A stretch of 64,000 nucleotides of DNA, taken from the NCBI GenBank assembly GCA_029207755.1, contig JARCOQ010000012.1, positions 496,001 through 560,000 on the forward strand, in the 5' to 3' direction. Made by a program: the position numbers and the translations under genes. Shown one piece after another: positions 35,241-48,694 of the stretch. Each line of letters opens with the position of its first letter. Positions within the stretch are counted from its first letter, which is position 1. This stretch comes from Chamaea fasciata. Taxonomy: Eukaryota; Chordata; Aves; Passeriformes; Sylviidae. The notes under the pieces were generated by a model. That model saw only the letters and a program-made list of their open reading frames with translations. It was not told where the DNA came from and searched no databases.

Positions 35241-38200
35241 ACTTCTTCCTCATCTCATTTCTATTGTTTGCATGCGTTCCCCTCTTCCTGAGCCAGAAAA
35301 AGACGAATGGCTTAAGGCAGGAAAGGTCAGCGGGCCCGCCACTAGAGCTGCGTGCCCATCTCAGACGGGCCAGCCTGGCTCTGCCCTGACCCCTGCCACA
35401 GCCTCCTGCTCCCGCCGGGCTGCAGGCCGGGCGCTGGCTCCAGCAGCCACACCAGCCCCGTCCCCGTCCCCAAACCCCGCGCCGAGCTCGGGAAGTGCCC
35501 ACGGGCTCAGCCGCAGCCTCCGCGCCGAGCCAGGGAAAACCCCAGAGAGCAATTAGAGAGAAATCCGGTCACGGGTTCAAGGAAATATTAAGGACATGGT
35601 CTCTGTGGAACCGGAGGCACAGTCTGCACTGCTCTCATTTAAAAGGGGGTTCTAGGAAAACATTTGTTTAAAACAGTTTAATAAATGTGTCTTATTTTAT
35701 GCTCTTCTCTTGCTCCCCCTCAAACATCTCTTGTGCTGGGGTCAGCCTCACCTGCCTGTCATGCTGGAGGAGTCACAGGCTGAGGGTGTCACCAAGCCCA
35801 GCCTGGGCACGGCATCGCACGCACCTGATTCAACCCATCCTCCAGCAGAGGAAAGGAGCAGTCCAGAGAAAGAAGACATGAGGGCCAAGCCAGTCCAAGC
35901 TGTGAGCTGCTGGAGGCAATGAAATGTTGTCCAAGTACATGTAGTTATTGCCCATCACACTGTTAAACTTCCCCCTTGTGAGAATTTATCTGTATCACAG
36001 GAAACAAATTCAAAATACTAAACCAGAACCTTGTTAGAAGACAAATCAACTTGAAAATCAAAAGAATATATTGTTCCAAGGAAAACCAACCAACTTCTGT
36101 CAGAAAACATCGATTTCTGTGAGTCTGAGGGGGTGTTTGCCCCCTCCCTCTCCACAATAGGAAACTTCCAACATCTGGTTCTTCACGCATGGCATGCAAA
36201 ATATTGATCAGGGTGAGTCAAAGCTACACTTTAAATCAGAAACAGAGAGAGGAACGCTCTGATGGAAACCATACGGCTCACGAGTGCAGCTGCCCGGGGG
36301 ACACGGGTGTTCCTGTGCGCAACCGACTGCGGCTCAACACCGCGGCCTCCCAGCACCTATTCCCACCCACCCACACCAAACCCAGCCTGTCTGCGGGCAG
36401 GGAGCCGTGTCCTCACAGTGACTAGCACGGGAGGGTCCTGCCCGGAGGCCTCGTCTCCCCCCTCTGCCCCAGCTCGGTGCCATCCACCCCTCGGTGTCCC
36501 CCAGCCCTGCCCTGTCCCCGCGGTGTGGCCGGGCCGGTCCCACCACACCACCAGACCGACTGCCCAGCTGTCACTCTCCAGCATCTGCCCCAGAACTGTT
36601 TTCCTCTGCCAAGCAGTAAATGCTCACAGGATGTGACTATGGAAATGTGATTTTTAAACAAAGTTAGGAATGATGCTACAGTCAGTTCCTGTTTCTCTCC
36701 CTCCATCCTTCACATACCCCAAACTCTTGTTTATCTTACCATCTCCCCTTTCCCCACCCTATGCTGCCTGACCCACAGTACTTTACAATAATCACGGAAT
36801 TGAACATGACACTGCATCACCCTGCCAGACTGCAGACAGCCCCCTCAGCCCCTGCCACATACCACACAATGTTCCTTGGAGCTAAGACTCTAGTACCCAG
36901 GACTGAGACTCAGAGTTGCTGCTCTTACACAAGTAACAAACTCTCATGAACACCTCTGTAGCTGATCCTGCAGTTCATATTCACCATCCGAATTCTAAGC
37001 TTTTCGGCATCTTATAAATTTTAAAAAATCTTCTGAATTTTAAAAGATGTTAAAGCACTATCTGCCCAAAATCCCTCCCGCACAAAGTTTATTCAGCCAT
37101 GGTGCAATGAGCCTGATTCCGGGGGTGACAGGACAGAACGCCCCCCGAAGCACTGCCAAGGGGCACCAGGGGCTCCTGCAATCCCTCTCTGCCATGTTAA
37201 ACAGCTCAGCTGCTCTTCTGGGGGACACCTGATCTGTAACCTCAACCCACCAGGGAGACGCAAAAACCCTTTGAACTACCTCATGCTTTGGATGTTTATA
37301 ATTCAACAGAAAAAGGCCCACTTCCTACGCAGTCTTAACCGGCCCGAAGTTTACCCTGCGGAGGGCTCTGAATGCTGCTCAGGACAAGCCCACGCTCACA
37401 GCACCAGGAACCTCTCAAGTCCTTGGTTTGCACTGTGAGGGGCAACACCCCATCACCACCCCCAGGAGGTGTCCACGCTACAAAAGCAGCGTGGAACGTA
37501 CGAGAAAACCAGACTCGAGGATGGCCCCTTCTTCCGCAGCCTTTGACGGGACAGCCAGCAGCAGAAACTCTGCCAGTGCCCCAGGGACAGGCAGATGGCG
37601 GTCCCCAGCTGCCCTGCGAGATCCCCTGCACACGTCTGTGTCTCTCTGGGCAGCAGAAGCAGATGAGGAAACAGGACTGGGGGCCAGAACCCAAAGTGGG
37701 AAAATAAGCTCATAAAGGCCACACAGCAGCACACCAGCGGGAACAAAAGGAACGATGTTCCCCCCTCTGGCTGTGACAGGGCCGCCGGCTGCAGCCCTGC
37801 AGATCCTCAGCTGACAGCACTCCAGGGCCGCGCAGAGCCTGGCGGGCACGGCCCCAGCCAGCTCCCCGCCCTCCTGCTTGCACAAACATCCTCTTCCTCG
37901 CCACTCTGACCATTCTGTGCGGCCAGGTGCTGTGTGGGTCACTGACAAACAGTCCGCAGAAACCTCCTCCGCATCACTGCTGAGCACTCTCACATCACAG
38001 GCTACCCTGCCATGAAAGCAACGGCCACCCCACTACCCACAGCTTCTTGAAAAAGAAATTGTCAGACTCAAACATCTTTGGCAGAGCTTTTCTCCACATG
38101 TAAGACTTTTCCGACCGCTGAACTCAGCGCCCAGCTCCATTAGGATGGGTAAAGCTAGCAGTGATTTCAAAGAATTGACAGACGCAGCTGGGGAGGAAGG

Positions 38201-39529
38201 AGCCAGAAATCTGCTGGAAGGTCACAAAAGCCACGGAAAGAAGCGGCCCCACAGAGGTGCACTGCGCTGGCTTTACCCCACAAGCACTAATGTCTGAGCA
38301 GTCCCAGTGATCAGAACCAGCACACGGAACCAGGGAGCACCTCAGTGTTTACTCCGAGAGGCTCAGGAGCTACTGGAAGCACTTCAGCCCTGCCAGCAGA
38401 TCTGCAGTGCAGGAGAATACCCAGGGACTGACTCTTCCTCGGGGTGAGGTCAGACAGGGGTAATTAGTCACAGGCTTGCTAGGGAACACTTCACGTGCCA
38501 CTGAGGACTGGATGCCCCTGGGGAGGGACAGGAGGTGACCCTTCCAGTGGAGCTGCAGGGGGGCTACGGGTCACCACAGAAAGGGACCCGACCCCGCTGC
38601 AGACCTCAGAGGCCTTGTGAGCATCTCCTGGCCCCTGCGTGCCTCTGATGTGCTGCACGAGATAAATCACACAGCCCTGCAAGAGAAGAATCTGAATTTT
38701 TAATGAAAGTCATGTGGATGCAGCTGTCTGATCCTGGCCTGTTCCAAGTACTCCATAAAAGTCAGGGCTGGCCAATCCATCTTGCTCTCCTTTCACACCT
38801 GCAGCCCCAGCTGGAATTTCCTGGAGCCGGGAGCGGCCACAGCGCGCAGTGGGACACGCTGCCTGCGCACTGGGGAGAGACAGCTGGAGTGCCAACAGTG
38901 TTCCCCCTTCCTCCTGGAGGGGGGAAAGTTGATTCTGCATCCAGCAGGCTCAGACGCTGAACTTCTGCTCTTTCATACCCAACATCCTGAATTGTTTACT
39001 GCTTCCAAAGGAGCAGTGTTACAAACCCTTCCCTCCTCCAGCCTCCTGCCTCCATGCATCACTCCTCCGTGGTGCAGTGCCAGCGGTGGGCTTCAGGCTC
39101 ATTTGCCCTTGAGTTTCTGCAGCTCAGCTTGTGGTAATTGCTCTCTGACCCTGATCTTTCTGACCTAGAGGCAGGAAATGTAGCACCCACTCCTGCCACA
39201 AAGGCTGAGGTACCAATCCAAGTCCCCAAATCACATGGAAACGCCTGAAGAACAACCACAACTGTCCCCATTAACAGTCCATCCCTTTACCCCATCACAT
39301 CTGTATTTTCTGAGCCCTCCAGCCCTGCCTGGCAAAAAGGGAACAGCAACAGATGCTCTCCTTGTTAACCATGCAGCTGGTGCAGCTGTGGGGTTCCCCC
39401 ACAAACCCAAAAGCAACCCAGCAAATGGGGTTTGCTCCAGCAGCCCTTGAAGTCTCATTAAAAGCCAAATATTGCTCAGCCTAAGGATGGAGAGCTCAGG
39501 ATGGATTTTACTGAACGTTAAATCAACCA

Positions 39530-39900
39530 GCAAGCATAGCCAGCAAACTCTGTGGCACTTTAACTTTAAATAATGCAATAATTATTGAATTTCCTTTTTA
39601 TAACTGAAGTGCTGGAATGTAAACAATGGGGCTGTAATTGCAGGAAGGGGGGATCAATAGAGGCAATCGTTTTCAGCCATGTTAATTGTAAATACAATTG
39701 CTCCAAGATGTCAGCCTCGTTCTTCTCGCTCCCAGAATCATCCTAACGGATGACAGAGTCCAACTTTCCCATTACAGCTGTTCGTTCCTTTAAGAGGTTC
39801 TCAATCAGGTCTGATCAATCTGTCAAGATAATGCATAGAGTAAGTAAGACTCTTCCAAACACAAGCTCCCAATCAATAGCCCGGACCTGCTTAATGAGGA
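39530..39900. promoter_or_regulatory. Candidate conserved noncoding element
   Basis: AT-rich, motif-dense: the palindrome AATAATTATT (39577-39586), ctgtaattgcagg, gttaattgtaaatacaattg (a near-palindrome with a forkhead-like GTAAATA), gatcaatctgtcaagataat. No repeat family recognised. Flanked by ordinary GC-rich intron. Confidence 0.38.
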
Positions 39901-42859
39901 GGGGCTAAAGCCCAGGGGGAGGCACAGTCCCAGCTACTGCTTGGCTCCAACAGCCAACTTCTTCGCAGGGTCTTGGAGCAGCTCCTAACAAGGACATTGT
40001 TTATGCTGCCTGTGATGAGCAGCATCCCTGCACACCCAGTCCCATGGGGTCCGTGGACAGAGAACAACAGAGGTTAACAGAAAGCAAGTGCCAAGAAAGG
40101 CTGAACTTGTAATCACATCCCCCACACCTTTCTAACTGTGCAACAGACCTGCAAGCACTAATTAATCATTCCAGGGGGAGATGCCCGAAGATGCAAACCT
40201 GTATGGGGACAGCTGACAGCCAAGAGCTTCCCTAAGAGTCCTCCTGTGGAAGACTTCCCTCCCATGTCTTGGGGAATGGCAAAGTCCATGGTGGAACCAG
40301 CACTGGCCCAGTTACACCAGCCAACCCCTCCCAGTGCAGGGGAAACAGAGTGGGAGGCTGGCTGAAGCCCTCTCGAGGGACGCAGGAGATGCCAAGGGAG
40401 GTGAGGGAACAGCCAGAGATGCTGCTCTCCAGCTGTGGTACCTAACTCCAGTAGCACGGGTATCCCTTGCACAGCTGGGTCACCATACACCTGCTGAGCA
40501 GCCCAGAGAGGGGGAAAGCAACAGGCCTGACCGTAGTTGGGCACTCTCCTACAGCATCCAACTTTCTCCTGTCCCACAGCTGCGCTGCAAAGTCTTGCCA
40601 GCACAGGAAATCCACTCTTGGGCAACTGCAACTTCAGCTGCAGAGAATCTCCCAGATCCCCGAAATCTCCCCCGGGAGACAGAGGCACAAGCGCTGCTGT
40701 TCATGGAGATGCACACAGGAGTGTGAGTATCGATCCCACTAATTATAGTGCTAAAACCAAAGCACCAGGAGAGTACATTTCCTATCAGCCGGCCTGTAAA
40801 GTGCTGCCCTCAACCCCGCACGCTCCTGCCCGGCTGTGGCTCCACCACAGGGCCCACGACAGCCCTGCACGGGCACCTCTGCTGCCCACCTGTGCACCTC
40901 TGACCACCAGGAACCAGCAAACCTCACACAAAGCGACCTCTCCTACAACCAGTCAGGACGTGAGGGATGTCACCCGGAGCCAGCCTCACCCAGCAGCTCC
41001 TGTGGAGCAGCGCAGAGCTTGGGAGTGGGTGAACCCCACTGGCAACTGAACCAAAGCCTGGACTAGGGACATTCTGATCCTCAGGAAAGCATACAGTTTT
41101 GTCACTTTCCATGGATGCTGTCATCCCTGGAGAAACACGGTGGAAAAGCTGCACTTCTGCCTGCAAAGCACTGTACAGACAGCAATAGGATGGAGTGATT
41201 AAAAAAGAAAAAAAAAAAAGTGCCAGAATGCAGCAACATCACCAAGGAAGAGGCTCAGGGCTTCCAGTCCACTCCCTTCCCTGTGCTGGGATGGGCAGGA
41301 CCTGAGGAATTCCAAGAGCCCCCTCTTTTACAGCGTTAGGAGAACAAATGGGGAAAAAACAACTGAAGACAGTAACCAAAAGCAGGCCTCAGAATGCCAC
41401 TGCCCAGACCTTTATAACATATTTTGCACATCTACTTGAAAATAATCAGTTCAGTGTGAGCTGCTAAGCTGTGAACACTCAGGTGAACTAGAGTAGCCTG
41501 GGAATACGGAAAAACACTGGATAAAAAGTAAATTATGTAATCAAAAGGTCTGGGGGGAACCTGGAAAGACAGCAGGATCGAAATCTGTTGTCCATACTGT
41601 AATTGTGTAGCTGGTGAGTGATTGAAGAGGGCTTTCTGTATCACAGAGCCAGGCTAGGACTCTCCATACCAGTGATGTTTTGTTTCCTCTGGCAGCCACA
41701 GGAATGATCCCTCTGTTACGCAGGGCTCTCTGAGGAGGCTCTGATGCAACACGCTCCTGGGTCTTGTGTTGATAATGCAGCTCTGACTTAGCCACCCAAA
41801 CCCCTTTGTATGTGTGGAGCCTGCTTTAAGGATTCAAATTAAAATTATTTTTCCCCCCCATATGAGGTCTTTTGGAAAAGAAAAGTCTGGTGTCTGAAGG
41901 AAAGGCTTGAGGACTGTCTGACACCCCTGTGCTCTGCCCCACATCCCGAGGTCAAGGGGCACCCAGGTGTGCCAGTCCCTTTCCCCTGCCCTGGCTCCAG
42001 GTGCCCCAGGGACTGCAGTGCAGAGCCCCAGCAGCACCAGGGAGGTGAGGTCAGGAGGGGGGGACAGGAGGGGACACCCCTGTGCCGCCAGGGACTGCTG
42101 TAATAATGCACCATGAAACCACGTGGGACATGGAGGCAGCCACAGAAACCCAGCCTGAGCTCACGCTATTGAGTAAAACACTATGGACACAGATTAACTC
42201 CTCTCGCCTGGGATTTATTGTTTCATCCATCTCCAGGGAAGTTGTGATGGACTGAGGCTTTCCTTGCTTTCATACTGCTTCTTTATAACTTCTTACAGCA
42301 CTGCACCACCTCAACTCCCATCAGATAACCAAAACAGAAACAACAATGCTGAATCCTCTCCACAAATTGCAGGGTGTCAGTATCAAAGACGTGGAGGACA
42401 CAACCTCCCCATGTAGAAGCCAACAGAGACCCATGGGAAAACAGAAGACCCAGCTCATCTTTTGCCCACAGTCCACAGCAAGGATTTTTCAGGACCAGGT
42501 GATAAGGGAGGAAGGAAAACTAAAGGATGGTGTGATGGACTAATACGACAGAAGAGAAGCAGAAAGAGGAAATAAATAATACTTGAGTCTTGAGGGTGAG
42601 CTGAAAACCAGGAGAGCCAGGGAAGCGCCCTGGCAGTGGAGCAGCCCCTCTCCAGCGGCACAGGCTGCAGGGCTGGGCAGCCAGAGCACGACCTCTGGGG
42701 CACATGCTGCGCATCAGCCTACCCTGAACACGGGGACAGGAGCACCAGCTGATTTCAGACCGCGCTGCCAAGGTAAGTTCTTTAAGTGTCTGTGAAACAC
42801 AAACAGAACACAGAGCACCATGGAAATGCCCATGAGAAAATAAATAATTCTTCATTCAG

Positions 42860-43110
42860 TGAGAGCTTTGGATTGTATTAGACAAAGCCTGGGGCAATGT
42901 AATGAAAGAGGAAGATAAAAAGAAATGGAATAATTACTCACAGAATGAGGCAAGGATCCTGCTGGAAAAATATGTATGGAACTACTTATAATTAAGAACC
43001 AAAATAATGTCTGCACACAAAGGGCTGAATTAAGGCAACCTGCTACTTCCTACGTTCTAGAAGGTTGAGTCCATGAACCCAATGGGCATTAATGTGTCCT
43101 AAGAACTGTG
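42860..43110. promoter_or_regulatory. Candidate conserved noncoding element
   Basis: AT-rich: gaaatggaataattactcac, gaactacttataattaagaa, ccaaaataatgtctgc, gggcattaatgtgtcc. No repeat signature. Confidence 0.27.
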
Positions 43111-44894
43111 TACAGAAATTCATGCAATTTCTCCTTGCCCCACATTCCCAAGCAACTACTCTGTAAGGAAAGGCACCAAGCTCTTGGGGAGGAGAAGCCT
43201 TCCAAACACAGCCTCCTCCAAATTTAACTGGAGACCTCTCCAGTCCTTGGGCATGTAATGGCTCTCAGCCCACCTGGTTTCCAGCAGGAAATGACCTACA
43301 GCAATCCACAGCAGCACAACTGTCTGTCTCAAGGATTCTGTACACAGCCTCCAAGCAGTTTGCAGCCTGTGAACAGTGGGGTTTGCTGCTCTCTATTTCC
43401 TGTGTATATCTAAAATCTAATTCCACTGTAGTATAGTTCTGCAGAGGGATCTACAAGAGAATAGAATGGCTCTGCGCATTAGCTGCAGCTATTCCCTCCA
43501 AGACAGACCACAGCAATGGAAAACACGGGGAGTGCAGGAGCACACTGACGCAAACAGCAAACCCGAGATGATAAATGTCTCTGCTCTTTGGTGCTCTCTT
43601 TGTTCATGTGTATCTGCATCCGCTGGCATTTGCCTCCACAGGTACAGAAACCCCTGGGAAAAACCAGCCCCACTATTTACCGTTTTCAGCCATTCTGGCT
43701 CTGCAGTCCCAGTGGGCAGTCTGCAGAGACACGCACGGGGTAATGACAAACACTATGGAGGCAGCACTGATCAGCATTAGGAGAGTGTACTGACCACTGC
43801 AATTCAAAAATAAAACCGAAGCAACAGAACCTTTTTTTTGGGAGCAGCATCCACTCACAGCGAAAGGTGTGAGGAGATAACAGGTTTCTAAACCCTGTTG
43901 ATGAAATTGCAGGTGTAACTCCAGTTACTACAACTGCCCCAAAATTCTCACTTCTGTGACCACATGGGATTAATTTATCTGCAAAAATACCTGCTTGGGG
44001 TGGGGTTAACCATATGCTACCAGGAGGTCAGTCTGCAGGTTTCATGTTTGGAAAATCCCCCTGCCCTGCCCAGAGTCAGACACTTTGATAGGCCTAGTTG
44101 GGCACTGCAGTGCATGCACTGGAAAATCCAGGTAAGTCAGAGCCAAGGAGGTATGAAAATGATAAAAGCAAAGTTCCTGCTTTGTGGGACCATGAAAAAC
44201 ACTTACAGGCAGCCAGAGGTGTCTGTAACACAGATCCCGTGACATGTAAACATCTGCAGGACACCGAAGCCTTTAAACCTCTCCCACCTATGGTCACAGC
44301 ATGCCTGAGAACCTGCTCTGAGTCCCTTCTCTGAGACTTCCAGCATCTGGTCCCTTTCCAGCACTGCTGCTGGTGGTCAAAAGCCAAAGCCAGGCACTGT
44401 CCCTCTTCGGTGCCTCCTCCCACGGGCAGATCCGGGCTCAGCAGTAGGCACCTTGCTCTTCTGCTGACCCTGCCTAAAGACCCTCCTTCTTCTGGCACAC
44501 ATGTGAAGACTACGACGACTCTCTGGGCGAGTCTGCAAAGAACATAAAGGGAGGTTGACCCAAACGCTGCATTAGGAATTTCTCTGCAGCACAGACGGGG
44601 CAGGATGGGGACAGGGATGTGAGGAGACCCAGCAGGAGCCAGACAAGGGGACAGGCACGGCTCCTGCTGCCGGCCGCAGAAACTGACCAGCGGTGGGCAG
44701 AGGAGAAGCCCCACGCCGAGGCGGGCGGCTCTCACCCCACGGAGGGCAGGGAAGCAGCCACACACCCAGGGAGCCAGGGAATGCAGCGGGACCCCTGGGG
44801 GTTCCTGGGGCTGTGTGGGCCCTCAGTGGGGGCCCCAGGGCTGCGTGAGCCCTCAGCATGGGCAGCCCCGCAAGCTGTGGGTGCTCAGAGGCAG

Positions 44895-46715
44895 CTGTGC
44901 CTGCAGTGCCGTGGCTGTGGGTGCTGTGGCTGTGGGTACCATGGGTGCCATGGCTGTAGGTGCCGTGGCTGTGGGTGCTGTGGCTGTGGGTGCCATGGGT
45001 GTGGGTGCCGTGGGTGCAGTGCCATGGGTGCTGCGGCTGTGGGTGCCGATGCCGTGGCTGTGGGTGCCGTGGGTGCCGTGGCTGTGGGTGCCGTGGGTGC
45101 AGTGCCATGGGTGCTGTGGCTGTGGGTGCCATGGCTGTGGGTGCCGTGGGTGCCGTGGCTGTGGGTGCCGTGGGTGCAGTGCCATGGGTGCCGTGGCTGT
45201 GGGTGCTGTGGCTGTGGGTGCCATGGCTGTGGGTGCCGTGGGTGCTGTGGCTGTGGGTGTCGTGGGTGCAGTGCCATGGGTGCTGTGGCTGCCAATGCCG
45301 TGGCTGTGGGTGCCGTGGGTGCTGTGCCTGTGGGCGCCGTGGGTGCTGTGGCTGTGGGTGCCGCGCCTGTGGGTGCCGTGGGTGCTGTGGCTGTGGGTGC
45401 TGTGGGTGCTGTGGCTGTGGGTGCCGTGGGTGCAGTGCCATGGGTGCCGTGGCTGTGGGTGCTGTGGGTGCTGTGGCTGTGGGTGCCGTGGCTGTGGGTG
45501 CCGTGGGTGCAGTGCCATGGGTGCTGTGGCTGTGGGTGCTGTGGGTGCCGTGGCTGTGGGTGCCGTGGGTGCCGTGGCTGTGGGTGCCGTGGGTGCCGTG
45601 GCTGTGGGTGCCGTGGGTGCCGTGGCTGTGGGTGCCGTGGGTGCAGTGCCATGGGTGCAGTGCCATGGGTGCAGTGCCATGGGTGCTGTGGGTGCAGTGC
45701 CATGGGTGCTGTGGCTGTGGGTGCCATGGGTGCAGTGCCATGGGTGCTGTGGCTGTGGGTGCTGTGGCTGTGGGTGCCGTGGCTGTGGGTGCCATGGGTG
45801 CAGTGCCATGGGTGCTGTGGCTGTGGGTGCCGTGGCTGTGGGTGCCGTGGCTGTGGGTGCCATGGGTGCAGTGCCATGGGTGCTGTGGCTGTGGGTGCCG
45901 TGGCTGTGGGTGCCATGGGTGCAGTGCCATGGGTGCTGTGGCTGTGGGTGCCGTGGGTGCAGTGCCATGGGTGCCGTGGCTGTGGGTGCCGTGGGTGCTG
46001 TGGCTGTGGGTGCTGTGGCTGTGGGTGCCGTGGGTGCAGTGCCATGGGTGCCGTGGCTGTGGGTGCCGTGGGTGCCGTGGCTGTGGGTGCCGTGGGTGCT
46101 GTGGCTGTGGGTGCCGTGGGTGCAGTGCCATGGGTGCAGTGCCATGGGTGCAGTGCCATGGGTGCTGTGGGTGCAGTGCCATGGGTGCTGTGGCTGTGGG
46201 TGCCATGGGTGCAGTGCCATGGGTGCTGTGGCTGTGGGTGCCGTGGCTGTGGGTGCCATGGGTGCAGTGCCATGGGTGCTGTGGCTGTGGGTGCCGTGGG
46301 TGCAGTGCCATGGGTGCTGTGGCTGTGGGTGCCGTGGCTGTGGGTGCCGTGGCTGTGGGTGCCATGGGTGCAGTGCCATGGGTGCTGTGGCTGTGGGTGC
46401 CATGGGTGCAGTGCCATGGGTGCTGTGGCTGTGGGTGCCGTGGGTGCAGTGCCATGGGTGCCGTGGCTGTGGGTGCCGTGGGTGCCGTGGCTGTGGGTGC
46501 CGTGGCTGTGGGTGCCGTGGCTGTGGGTGCCGTGGGTGCAGTGCCATGGGTGCCGTGGCTGTGGGTGCCGTGGGTGCTGTGGCTGTGGATGCCGTGGGTG
46601 CAGTGCCATGGGTGCCGTGGCTGTGGGTGCCGTGGGTGCCGTGGCTGTGGGTGCCATGGGTGCAGTGCCATGGGTGCTGTGGCTGCAGTGCCGTGCCTGT
46701 GGGCACCGTGGCTGC
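44895..46715. repeat. 1.8 kb compound minisatellite (GTGGCTGTGGGTGCY family)
   Basis: Built from three blocks on the plus strand: a 15-mer gtggctgtgggtgcY, a 9-mer gtgggtgcY, and a longer block gtgggtgcagtgccatggg. The last occurs nearly thirty times. A segment around 45.6-45.75 kb recurs at about 46.1-46.2 kb, some 480 bases away, showing higher-order duplication. None of the units creates a stop in any frame, so frames longer than 600 codons are open on both strands in all three phases. The peptides would be low-complexity (Val/Gly/Ala/Trp/Cys on plus, His/Pro/Thr/Ala on minus). It lies deep in intron 3 and no splice sites frame it. Not a gene. Confidence 0.95.
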
Positions 46716-46814
46716 AGTGCCGTGCCAGGCACCAGAGCTGCCGCCAGACGAGCGCTGTTCTCCCTCCCCACCAAAACCCCCGAGGCCTCCCGCGTGTGCG
46801 CTAACCACAGCCCT

Positions 46815-46985
46815 TTGAGAGGCTCGTGTATTTACAAACGAAGGCATGTTGAAATCAAAGGGGATACCATATGACATAATTCACATTAAAATGTCAACAG
46901 GCTGACAATTTATAGAGTCAATCCACCGGAGGTGGGGAGAACTAAGACGTGGTAATTGTTTAATTCCCGCTTAAACCAACAGCAG
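46815..46985. promoter_or_regulatory. Candidate conserved noncoding element next to the large minisatellite
   Basis: AT-rich block starting about 100 bases after the minisatellite: catatgacataattcacatt, aaaatgtcaacaggctgaca, gtggtaattgtttaattccc. A sharp change from the flanking GC-rich DNA. Confidence 0.33.
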
Positions 46986-47634
46986 CTTCACCTTCAAAGC
47001 AGCACCGCGCGCACGGCCTCTGGCTGCTGTCAGCCCTGGTGCCAGCCTGGCCCTCGGCCAGCACAGAGGCTGTGGCCTCAACCATTCACTGGCACCAAGC
47101 ACGGCCTGGGGACACGGGATGCCACTCGGAGGAGCGCAGCTCCAGCCCACCCCACGGCAAATATTCACCGTCAGCACAAGGACAACCAGTTTTTCAGGAA
47201 GGCAGAGTCCCTCTGGTCAGGGCACCGGTGTCCATTTCCACACCTGGGCGCAGCACACCTCCTCTGGAGGGGACACAGCAGGGAAGCGCTCCGAGGGCAC
47301 GGGGAAGGAAGTGACTCCCCCAGAGCCTGCACTGCATGGCCCTGGCCCCACAGGGACCTGAAAACATCACAGCACTGGAACAATGAAAGCATGGAGCGTC
47401 CCAGCCAGAAACCCCCTCGGGGCACACTCGAACTTTTTACCCCAGGTAGATGGCAGCATCTTTGCCCACATCAAATATGTTGTGCCGTTTGGTGATACTC
47501 CACACCGGCGCCTCAGCCCACTGACACCCCCTGCCCATGGACAGGCCGCTGGACCCGTGTCTTGTAGCTTGCAATAAAGCATAAGGTAGGCAGGAGAGGG
47601 AAACGTGCACCACTGGGAGAAATTTTACCTGGAT

Positions 47635-47890
47635 AAACCGCAGCCAATAAATTTTCTATAAATGCCAGCTAATGCTGTCCCTTGGAGAGCACTGGGCAGG
47701 GACTGCCGGGCTCCAGAGCCCTCGGCACAGCCTCACTGTCTGTACATAAACAGTAACACCTCATTCTCTCTTCTACCTCATTAACTGAAACGCATTAAAA
47801 CAAGTGTGCACTGGGAGCAGCAAATGAGACTGTTAAACCAAGCTGATATAATCCTCATCAGCTGTGGGAAATGAGCACACATCCATTACA
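47635..47890. promoter_or_regulatory. Candidate conserved noncoding element
   Basis: Contains agccaataaattttctataa, ccagctaatgctgtccc, tacctcattaactgaaacgc and ctgatataatcctcatcagc. Includes a CCAAT box. Confidence 0.27.
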
Positions 47891-48694
47891 CTGAATCAAG
47901 CCGCCAACTGCGACTCACCGAGGATGCTGAGACCCCAGGAAGATGCTCTTCCCCCGCAGCTGTACCAGGGAGCTCAACCACTGCCTCCAGCGCACCCTCA
48001 CGGGGCGTTTCCAGAGTGCTGGGGCTGCATTTCCATCCCAGCAGCTCCCCCACAGCACACAGCTGGGGGCCGTGGTCCCACACTGCAGCCAAGTGCTGTG
48101 AAAGTCCACTCCGTCCAGAAGGAATCTGCTCAGTGAGACGCAGGGAACCATCTGACCCCTCCAGTACGCAAGCAGAACAAAAGGCCGAGGCAGCAGAGCA
48201 GACACACGGAACACGGGACATTTCCCAAGCCCAGGCTTCCATGGGGACATGGCCGTGCGGCGTGCCAGCACCTGAGCACAGCAGGGCTGGCCTCGGGTGA
48301 CGGACACGCGCCCGGAGGCGCCAGCCTGCAGAACGCACAAAGCGGGGAAGACGCCACAACCTCCCCTGATAAAGGCCCCAGCGGTGACACCACCGCGGCA
48401 CCACGGCTGTCCCCAGTCCCCCAGCTGGCAGCCAGATGCGGAACAGGGGGGAGTCTCAGCTGAGGCTGACAGCTGTCACACGGTGACACCGGCTTTCGGC
48501 ACACAGGACCAGCTCCTCACAAGGATACGGAACTGCTCCCTTCTTCGGCAGGGCCATCACGTCATGGCTGCGCCTTCACGAGCAAAGATTTGCTTCAAGT
48601 GTTGAAGAAATGTTCATTTTGCCTCCTCGCTGAGGAGGCGGAGCAGGGAGCCCTCCCGATGCCGGAGGAACCAGACAGACCACATTCACCTCAG

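Noticed and set aside
44572..46877. Six overlapping frames of 614-751 codons, both strands, that look like giant proteins
   Set aside because: They coincide exactly with a tandem repeat that lacks stops in every phase; the peptides are low-complexity, overlap one another and have no splice or promoter context.
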